From contig JAGOEH010000068.1 in NCBI GenBank assembly GCA_017997825.1, forward strand, positions 1 to 15,746: a stretch of DNA of 15,746 bases. The letters are read 5' to 3'. Numbering within the stretch: position 1 is the stretch's first letter; every line of letters begins with the position of its first letter. Below the pieces are notes generated by a model, which saw only the letters and a program-made list of their open reading frames with translations, searched no databases and was not told where the DNA came from. The DNA comes from Candidatus Delongbacteria bacterium (GTDB taxonomy: Bacteria; JAGOEH01). The translations under genes and the position numbers were made by a program. Positions 7,242 to 12,721 of the stretch are shown piece by piece.

Positions 7242-7361
7242 CGGCTAAAAATAATGAAAAGCGAAATGGTTGTCAAATCAATTCATTTTATTTTTGGATT
7301 TTAAATTGAAAAATCAGCTCGATTCATCCTGTTCGAACCGGTATGACCCAATGAATCTCAA
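7157..7361. repeat. three copies of a TTGAGATT[G/C]A motif in the divergent region
   Basis: TTGAGATTGA at 7157-7166, TTGAGATTCA at 7221-7230, and the same decamer inverted (TGAATCTCAA) at 7352-7361. The first two are 64 bp apart and in the same orientation. The 7000-7456 region separates kamD from the spoIID-like gene, so these could be operators for one or both promoters. The rest of 7280-7390 is AT-rich without other recognisable signals. Confidence 0.4.
7248..7276 (-). promoter_or_regulatory. probable promoter of the kamD-kamE-atoD-atoA operon
   Basis: On the minus strand a perfect TTGACA (7276-7271) is followed after 17 bp by TATTTT (7253-7248), a 4/6 match to the -10 consensus. Its spacer ends in TTTTCAT directly before the -10 box, as does the spacer of the oadB promoter. 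Confidence 0.6.
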
Positions 7362-7394
7362 GCCATTTCAAAACCTGCTCCACTAAAATTAGTA

Positions 7395-7422
7395 TTGACT
7401 TTTTATCTAAAATTCGTATAAT
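7395..7422 (+). promoter_or_regulatory. promoter of the spoIID-yicC-gmk-rpoZ cluster
   Basis: TTGACT (7395-7400), a 16-bp spacer and a perfect TATAAT (7417-7422). The start point would be near 7429, giving a leader of about 28 nt, and AAGGAG at 7444-7449 sits 7 nt before the ATG at 7457. Confidence 0.8.
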
Positions 7423-7456
7423 AGCTTAACCTTATTCTTAACCAAGGAGACAGAAG

Positions 7457-8803
7457 ATGAACGAACCCATTATTCTTGTCGGAGTATTGAATAAAGCCGA
7501 TTCAATTGATATAGAATTATTCGGAGCTTACAAACTGGAAGGGTATGACAAACTGATCGTCAACCAGAAAGCTCAGATCACAATGGAACCGGATCAGAGT
7601 CTAACGATTAAACCGGCTGAAGATTCGGTAATCAGTGGTCTTTCCAGGATCGTACTGGAACCGACCAGCATCGACCAGAACTGTATTGAAATCAAGGAAG
7701 TGATCATCGGTATCCAGTTCCACTGGGAACGCAAGGAAAATCAGGTCTTCCAGGGAGGTATCGAATTTGTACCCCTGGAGGGACGGTTGCAGGTCATCAA
7801 CCGGATTCCGACCGAACGCTACCTCTCGAGCGTTATTTCCTCGGAAATGAACCCGGATTGTCATATCGAGCTTTTGAAGGCCCATGCCATTATTTCCCGA
7901 AGCTGGCTCCTGGCGAACATCAATAAAAGCCAAAAAAAATACAAACCCCAAAATACCATGCGAATCAATGATCATGAGATTTACCGTTGGTACGACCGGG
8001 AGGATCATACCATCTTCGATGTATGTGCGGATGATCACTGCCAGCGCTACCAGGGAATATCCAAGATCGACAATCCTCTGGCCCTGAAAGCCGTTCAGGA
8101 AACAGCGGGAGAAGTGTTATGGTATAACAATGAGATTTGTGACGCCCGATTTCATAAGAGCTGCGGAGGAATCACCGAAGCATATCAGTATGTCTGGGAC
8201 GATACCATTACCCCTTATCTGGTCAGTGTAGTGGACGATGCCAATCCGCCGGCCGGACACAGCCTGCCCATGACCCAGGAATCGGAATTCGAAAAGTGGA
8301 TTATGAATAATCCCCCGGCTTTCTGTAATACCCATGACCAGAAAATCCTGTCGAAGGTTCTGCCGGACTTCGATCAGGAAACCGTTAATTTTTACCGATG
8401 GCGGGTGGAATATACCCGATCGGAGCTGGAAACCCTGATTCAGACCAAAACCGGCATCGATATCGGCCATCTGAAAGATATCATTCCTCTCAAACGAGGG
8501 GAATCGGGCCGGCTTTATCAGATTAAACTGGTCGGAACCAAACAGGAGCTGATTATCGGAAAAGAATTGGAAATCCGTAAGGTTTTATCCTATTCCCATC
8601 TTTATAGTTCCGCCTTCGTCGTATTCAAGCACAATCCGGATGAAAACGGACTGCCGGAACGCTTTGAGCTTTTCGGTGCCGGTTGGGGGCACGGAGTCGG
8701 TCTTTGCCAGATCGGAGCCGCCATCATGGCTGAAAAGGGATATAGCTACCGTCAGATTTTGAGTCATTATTTTCGTGACAGTGAACTGAAAAAAATCTAT
8801 TGA
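7457..8803 (+). CDS. SpoIID/LytB-domain protein without a signal peptide
   Basis: The 448-residue product belongs to the SpoIID/LytB family, lytic transglycosylases that cut peptidoglycan strands lacking stem peptides. The core reads IPTERYLSSVISSEM, with Glu130 at the place of the SpoIID catalytic Glu, then LLKAHAIISRSWLL, and near the end GAGWGHGVGLCQIGA. Residues His184, Cys190, His194 and Cys195 form a compact cluster like the zinc site described in Clostridioides difficile SpoIID; more cysteines follow at 228 and 236. The N-terminal 85 residues are a beta-rich extension. Its HWERKENQ/DREDHT/CADDHCQRYQG wording is that of the long SpoIID variant I recall from Bacteroidota and relatives. 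There is no hydrophobic N-terminal segment, so export is unexplained. The start is fixed by AAGGAG 7 nt upstream. It leads the downstream cluster. Confidence 0.88.
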   Translation: MNEPIILVGVLNKADSIDIELFGAYKLEGYDKLIVNQKAQITMEPDQSLTIKPAEDSVISGLSRIVLEPTSIDQNCIEIKEVIIGIQFHWERKENQVFQGGIEFVPLEGRLQVINRIPTERYLSSVISSEMNPDCHIELLKAHAIISRSWLLANINKSQKKYKPQNTMRINDHEIYRWYDREDHTIFDVCADDHCQRYQGISKIDNPLALKAVQETAGEVLWYNNEICDARFHKSCGGITEAYQYVWDDTITPYLVSVVDDANPPAGHSLPMTQESEFEKWIMNNPPAFCNTHDQKILSKVLPDFDQETVNFYRWRVEYTRSELETLIQTKTGIDIGHLKDIIPLKRGESGRLYQIKLVGTKQELIIGKELEIRKVLSYSHLYSSAFVVFKHNPDENGLPERFELFGAGWGHGVGLCQIGAAIMAEKGYSYRQILSHYFRDSELKKIY

Positions 8804-8820
8804 CAGGCCAGGACCATTTC

Positions 8821-9696
8821 ATGATCTATAGTATGACCGGTTACGGCTCGGCGGAACACACTTCGCCCGGGATCCATTTTAAATTCGATATTAAATCCGT
8901 CAACCAGAAACAATTGGAATTAAGCGGAACCATTCCGATCTTTCTTCAATCCTACGACCTGGAGATCCGTCAGATCATCTCATCTCAAATCAAGCGGGGA
9001 AAAGTCAATTATTACCTGAAAGTGATCTATTGGGAAAGGCCATCGGAAATCTTTTTCAATCGCGACCGGTTATCGGGGATCATCGGACAGCTCAATCAGA
9101 TGGAAAGCGTGATCGGCACTCCGATCCGGATTGATCTGCAATCGCTCCTTCAGATTCCGGAGGTAATGGTAATCAATGATCAGGAGATTCCGGATCAGCA
9201 AGCCCTGAATCTGATCCGGCCGGTGGTTGAACAGGCCGTGAATCGCTTATTGGAGAGCCGTCTTAAGGAAGGCCGGTTTATTCTTAAGGATATCGAGCAC
9301 AGCCTGGAGCAGATCGAGCGGATTCTAGGCAGTATTCTGGAGATGAAAACCGAAGCCGGGCAATACCTGCAAAGCTCACTTGAGGAAAAACTGAAACGAA
9401 TTCTCAGCGATCCAGAATCCGATCAGCAGAGAGTATACCAGGAAATTGCTTACCTGGTCGACAAAGCGGATATCCAGGAAGAGATCATCCGGTTGCAGAG
9501 CCATATTCAGCAGTTCCATGAGACGGTCAATCATCAAAAGACACCGGGCAAGGCCCTCAATTTTCTGATTCAGGAAATGGCTCGGGAATCCAATACCCTT
9601 GGGGTGAAGTGCGGCTATCTGCCGTTGATCAAACTGAATCTGACGCTGAAGGAAGAGATTGAAAAAATTAAGGAGCAAATACAGAATGTGGAATAA
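8821..9696 (+). CDS. yicC: YicC/YloC-family endoribonuclease
   Basis: A 291-residue member of the YicC/YloC family, shown in E. coli and Bacillus to act as an endoribonuclease in RNA turnover. The start MIYSMTGYGSAE is the family's near-invariant opening, so I use the ATG at 8821 (AGGA 8 nt upstream) rather than a TTG at 8800 that overlaps the spoIID stop. Other family marks are VNQKQLELSG, the RGKVNYYLKV segment, and the C-terminal GKALNFLIQEMARESNTLG followed by the closing EQIQNVE. It lies 17 nt after the spoIID-like gene and overlaps gmk by 11 nt; yicC next to gmk and rpoZ is a common arrangement across bacteria. Confidence 0.93.
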   Translation: MIYSMTGYGSAEHTSPGIHFKFDIKSVNQKQLELSGTIPIFLQSYDLEIRQIISSQIKRGKVNYYLKVIYWERPSEIFFNRDRLSGIIGQLNQMESVIGTPIRIDLQSLLQIPEVMVINDQEIPDQQALNLIRPVVEQAVNRLLESRLKEGRFILKDIEHSLEQIERILGSILEMKTEAGQYLQSSLEEKLKRILSDPESDQQRVYQEIAYLVDKADIQEEIIRLQSHIQQFHETVNHQKTPGKALNFLIQEMARESNTLGVKCGYLPLIKLNLTLKEEIEKIKEQIQNVE

Positions 9697-10318
9697 TCAC
9701 GGCACCGGTTTTTTGGTGATTATTTCAGCCCCTTCGGCCGCCGGAAAAACAACGCTTTGTCGGATGCTCCTCCAGCGCAATGCCGAACGCATGATCTTTT
9801 CCCGTTCCTGTACCACTCGTCCCCGCCGACCCGAGGAAGCCGAGGATGCCTATTTTTTCATCTCGGCCGATGAATTCAAACAACGCATTCAAACCGGCCA
9901 ATTTCTGGAATGGGCTATGGTCCACAACCATTATTACGGGACTCTGAAAAGTCAGGTCAAAGCAGGAATCGAACATGGACGGATCGTGCTGCTGGATATC
10001 GATGTTCAGGGGGGACTTCAAGTAATGGATCAGGTTCCGGAGGCTCTTTCCATTTTTATTCTGCCTCCCTCTTGGGAAGAATTACAGCGACGCCTTCGTG
10101 AACGTCGAACCGAATCACAGGCCCAGATCGATTTACGCCTCCGCAATTCCAGATTGGAAATCGCCTCGATGCCTCGCTACCACAGCCTTATTATCAATGA
10201 TCAACTGGAAGACGCATACCACCAATTGATCGGTGTCATTCAAAGTCACTCATTCCGTTTTTCAAACTATTCGCCATCTTTTTTACAACAATTTCAGACG
10301 GAGGATAATCCGATATGA
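9686..10318 (+). CDS. gmk: Guanylate kinase
   Basis: Converts GMP and ATP to GDP and ADP in the cytoplasm, at a branch point of GTP (and hence ppGpp and c-di-GMP) supply. The 210 residues match the usual length. The P-loop is APSAAGKT (15-22), with Ala where many homologues have Gly. The GMP-binding region follows (SRSCTTRPRRPEE at 39-51, FLEWAMVHNHYYGT at 73-86), then LLDIDVQGG (102-110), the lid around RRLRERRTESQAQIDLRL, and SMPRYHSLIIND. The ATG at 9686 has AAGGAG 10 nt upstream and lies inside the end of yicC; a TTG at 9659 is a less likely start. It overlaps rpoZ by 4 nt (ATGA). Confidence 0.95.
   Translation: MWNNHGTGFLVIISAPSAAGKTTLCRMLLQRNAERMIFSRSCTTRPRRPEEAEDAYFFISADEFKQRIQTGQFLEWAMVHNHYYGTLKSQVKAGIEHGRIVLLDIDVQGGLQVMDQVPEALSIFILPPSWEELQRRLRERRTESQAQIDLRLRNSRLEIASMPRYHSLIINDQLEDAYHQLIGVIQSHSFRFSNYSPSFLQQFQTEDNPI
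9692..9724 (+). repeat. 9-bp perfect inverted repeat at the yicC/gmk overlap
   Basis: AATAATCAC (9692-9700) pairs perfectly with GTGATTATT (9716-9724) across a 15-nt loop; one G-T and one G-C pair can extend it to 11 bp. The left arm contains the yicC stop codon, and the gmk start lies 6 nt before it, so the hairpin falls in the initiation region of gmk. Confidence 0.5.
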
Positions 10319-10530
10319 AAGACTTCATTCCCTTGGATATTCTAGGAGAAAAAAAACTCAATCCATTCGAACTGGTGATCGCCGCGGCTAAAGAAGCCAG
10401 AAATATCAATAAAGTCAGGATCGTCGAAAAGGAAAAGAATCCGGAATTAAAAGAAGAAACAACCGCCGACAAGGTCTATATTGAGGCCTTGAACAAAATT
10501 ATCAGCGGTGAAGTGGAATTTTATTATTAA
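10315..10530 (+). CDS. rpoZ: RNA polymerase omega subunit
   Basis: A 71-residue protein read as the omega subunit of RNA polymerase, which helps assemble beta-prime into the core enzyme. The recognisable part is NPFELVIAAAKEARNIN (residues 16-32), equivalent to the conserved omega helix that begins with a 'F-LV--AA-RARQ' pattern, followed by a basic/acidic stretch and a C-terminal helix ending ISGEVEFYY. The primary sequence is divergent and lacks the usual KP-TIAL-E block. Much of the confidence comes from position: it directly follows gmk with a 4-nt ATGA overlap and a strong GGAGG 10 nt upstream, the standard gmk-rpoZ order. Confidence 0.85.
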   Translation: MKDFIPLDILGEKKLNPFELVIAAAKEARNINKVRIVEKEKNPELKEETTADKVYIEALNKIISGEVEFYY

Positions 10531-10551
10531 AATACGGGATTAATCCGTCAG

Positions 10552-11304
10552 ATGATTAATGATGTCTTGAACTATCTGACTTTTCTGAAGGAAACCGGGG
10601 AACGGGAACTGGTAGTCGATATCGGGTGGCTGAAAAATGCCCCGTCACGGGACAATCATCAGTCCGCCTCATCCTCTCCCAATCGTAATGATGGGATTAC
10701 CGGTTCGCCGGTAGCGGCCGATCAACCGGCCGTTATCAGCCGCCGTGACCGGTTGGCCGGTCTTTTTTTTCAGATGAAGCCGTGTCAATTGTGTTCACTG
10801 GCCGCTACCCGAAAAAAACAAGTTTTCGGCGCCGGATCGGCGACTGCCGACGTCATGATCATCGGGGAAGCACCCGGTGAGGAAGAAGATCGCCAGGGGT
10901 TACCCTTTGTGGGACCCGCCGGTCAATTACTGGATCGCATGCTCAATGCCATCGATCTGAACCGTAAAGATCTTTTCATTACCAATGTCCTGAAATGCCG
11001 GCCGCCGGGAAACCGCAATCCCCTGTCTGAAGAGATCGTGCTGTGTACCCCTTACCTGTTCCAGCAAATCGCCATTATCCAGCCCCGAATCATTCTGTGT
11101 CTCGGATTATTCGCCGCCCAGACCATTCTCCAGACCACCCTGTCCCTCCATCAACTCCGACAACGCGTCCATGATTTCCAGGATCATAAAGTCATCGTCA
11201 CCTATCATCCCTCGGCCCTCCTTCGAAATGCCAACCTGAAACCCGAAGCCTGGAACGATCTTAAACTTGTCCGAAAGACCATCCATGAACTCCAAATCAC
11301 CTGA
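10552..11304 (+). CDS. udg: Uracil-DNA glycosylase, family 4 (iron-sulfur type)
   Basis: Removes uracil from DNA, starting base-excision repair after cytosine deamination. The 250 residues consist of a short N-terminal helix ([14 protein letters not shown]), a polar linker (about 28-62) and the UDG domain. The four Cys that would bind a 4Fe-4S cluster are Cys78, Cys81, Cys149 and Cys165. Motif 1 is GEAPGEEED (105-113), the uracil-stacking and binding region is [15 protein letters not shown], and motif 2 is HPSALLR (219-225). The ATG at 10552 has no evident Shine-Dalgarno and follows a small hairpin (ACGGGA, loop TTAA, TCCGT at 10534-10548). A start after the linker would remove the helix before the cysteines, so I keep this one. 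Unusually, the linker and domain start coincide with three GC-rich hairpins and a T8 run. It overlaps dnaB by 20 nt. Confidence 0.93.
   Translation: MINDVLNYLTFLKETGERELVVDIGWLKNAPSRDNHQSASSSPNRNDGITGSPVAADQPAVISRRDRLAGLFFQMKPCQLCSLAATRKKQVFGAGSATADVMIIGEAPGEEEDRQGLPFVGPAGQLLDRMLNAIDLNRKDLFITNVLKCRPPGNRNPLSEEIVLCTPYLFQQIAIIQPRIILCLGLFAAQTILQTTLSLHQLRQRVHDFQDHKVIVTYHPSALLRNANLKPEAWNDLKLVRKTIHELQIT
10698..10732 (+). repeat. two perfect GC-rich hairpins in the udg linker region
   Basis: TACCGG-TTCG-CCGGTA (10698-10713) is a perfect 6-bp stem with a TTCG tetraloop. CGGCCG-ATCAAC-CGGCCG (10715-10732) is a second perfect 6-bp stem just 1 nt later. Together with the terminator-like hairpin that follows they form a row of three stems sharing CCGG cores, so alternative pairings among them are possible. 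Confidence 0.7.
10747..10770 (+). terminator. intragenic intrinsic terminator, possible attenuator
   Basis: GACCGG (10747-10752), loop TTGG, CCGGTC (10757-10762), then eight T's (10763-10770). This has the full form of a rho-independent terminator, yet it lies 195 nt inside the udg coding frame, where it encodes RDRLAGLFF. An upstream segment ACCGGCC (10725-10731) can pair with GGCCGGT (10755-10761) over 7 bp and would dissolve the terminator stem, as an antiterminator does. Translating ribosomes would also prevent its folding. Whether it terminates in the cell is inference. Confidence 0.55.
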
Positions 11305-12700
11305 AATCAATCTTCCGGCTGATATTGCCCTCGAAAAATCGATCCTTTCCGCCCTCATACTGGATAACAACCTAATCGATCTGGCTCTGGATACGATCAA
11401 ATCACCCCATTACTTCTATAAAAAAGCCCACCTGTTATTGTATGAAACCATTCTTGAAATCTACGGCCGTCACGATACCATCGACCTGCACTCCCTCAGC
11501 AATGAACTAAAGAAAAAGCATATCCTAGAGGATACCGGCGGTATCTCCTATCTGACGGAAGTGATCAGTGACACCACCTCCACCCTCAATTTTGAAACAC
11601 ATATCAAAATTTTAGCTGAAAAATTTGCCTTTCGGCAATTGATGCTGATCTCTAGAGAAATGCTGCAGAAAGCTCAGGATGGCGGTCAGGATTCCCGGCA
11701 GATCATCGAGAACATGGAACAGCGCCTGTTTGAACTGAACCAGCATAGTATCCGACGGGGATTTATCGGGTTATCCAATTTGCTGGATCAGGCCATCACC
11801 ACCATCGAAGAGATATCGTCGCATAAGGATTCCAATAAGCATTTCGGAGTCCCCAGCGGCTATCATGAATTGGACAACATCATCATCGGATTTCAGAAAT
11901 CGGAACTGATCATACTGGCGGCCCGGCCTTCGATGGGTAAAACGGCTCTGGCCCTGAATCTGGCCATCAATTCGATCGTTAAATACAAGATTCCGGTGGC
12001 CATCTTTTCCTTGGAAATGGACGTCTTACAGTTGGTAATGCGAATTCTTTCAGCCCAGGCCAGGATCAATCTGAAAAGCATCCGCAGCGGCGCCATTTCA
12101 CGTGAAGAAAAACAGAAGCTTTCCATTTGCGCCGAAAGCCTCTCCCAGGAACAGATCTACATCGATGACACCCCGGGACAGAGCATCCTGGAGATTCGAT
12201 CCAAAGCCCGCCGCATTGTCCAGGACAAAAAGGTCGGTATGATCATCATCGATTATCTGCAATTGATCAATGTCTCCAATTCCATTGAAAACCGCCAATT
12301 GGAGATCTCATTGATATCCCGATCACTCAAGGAGATGGCCAAGGAACTGGAAGTACCGGTGATTGCTCTGGCTCAGTTATCACGGGCCGTCGAACAGCGC
12401 GGGGGACGCAAAATACCTCTGCTGTCGGATCTGCGCGAATCCGGCTCGATCGAGCAGGATGCCGATCTGGTGTTGTTTCTTTACCGGCCGGAGGTTTATG
12501 GAATCAAAGCCGATGAAGATGGAAACCCCACTCAGAATACCGCTCATGTCATCATCGGAAAAAACCGAAACGGGCCGATCGATACCGCTAAATTGGCTTT
12601 CCGCAAAGAATTCGGCAAATTTGAAGATATTTTTTACGTTGATGAATCCCAAATCCCGGATTATTCCGGTAACGAAGCCCCTCCCGTCGCCCCCTATTAA
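11285..12700 (+). CDS. dnaB: Replicative DNA helicase DnaB
   Basis: Hexameric ATP-driven helicase that unwinds DNA at the replication fork and recruits primase. The 471-residue product is complete. The N-terminal domain (about 8-110) begins with the typical NLPADIALEKSILSALILD. The RecA-like domain carries Walker A ARPSMGKTA (213-221, Lys219), the catalytic Glu244 in FSLEM, Walker B IIIDYLQL (320-327), ALAQLSRAVEQR, LRESGSIEQDADLV, and KNRNGP with the probable Arg finger Arg428. The ATG at 11285 lies inside the end of udg, giving a 20-nt overlap; a TTG at 11267 would add six residues. No strong Shine-Dalgarno is visible, so translation is probably coupled to udg. I see no intein and no host-phage oddity. 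Confidence 0.96.
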   Translation: MNSKSPEINLPADIALEKSILSALILDNNLIDLALDTIKSPHYFYKKAHLLLYETILEIYGRHDTIDLHSLSNELKKKHILEDTGGISYLTEVISDTTSTLNFETHIKILAEKFAFRQLMLISREMLQKAQDGGQDSRQIIENMEQRLFELNQHSIRRGFIGLSNLLDQAITTIEEISSHKDSNKHFGVPSGYHELDNIIIGFQKSELIILAARPSMGKTALALNLAINSIVKYKIPVAIFSLEMDVLQLVMRILSAQARINLKSIRSGAISREEKQKLSICAESLSQEQIYIDDTPGQSILEIRSKARRIVQDKKVGMIIIDYLQLINVSNSIENRQLEISLISRSLKEMAKELEVPVIALAQLSRAVEQRGGRKIPLLSDLRESGSIEQDADLVLFLYRPEVYGIKADEDGNPTQNTAHVIIGKNRNGPIDTAKLAFRKEFGKFEDIFYVDESQIPDYSGNEAPPVAPY

Positions 12701-12721
12701 TTCCGGCCGGATATCCCCTCC

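Noticed and set aside
7091-7276. 61-codon minus-strand frame upstream of kamD
   Set aside because: Its start falls on the predicted kamD -35 box, it lacks a ribosome site, and the product is not recognisable.
7000-7280. Cobalamin or lysine riboswitch before kamD
   Set aside because: I looked for the B12-box and L-box consensus stretches and did not see them; the leader is structured but unassigned.
7932-7939. A8 run in the spoIID-like gene as a broken or phase-variable site
   Set aside because: The frame is intact with conserved motifs on both sides; only the run itself is visible, with no evidence of variation.
8800-8820. TTG start for yicC overlapping the spoIID stop
   Set aside because: The invariant family opening MIYSMTGYG begins at the ATG at 8821.
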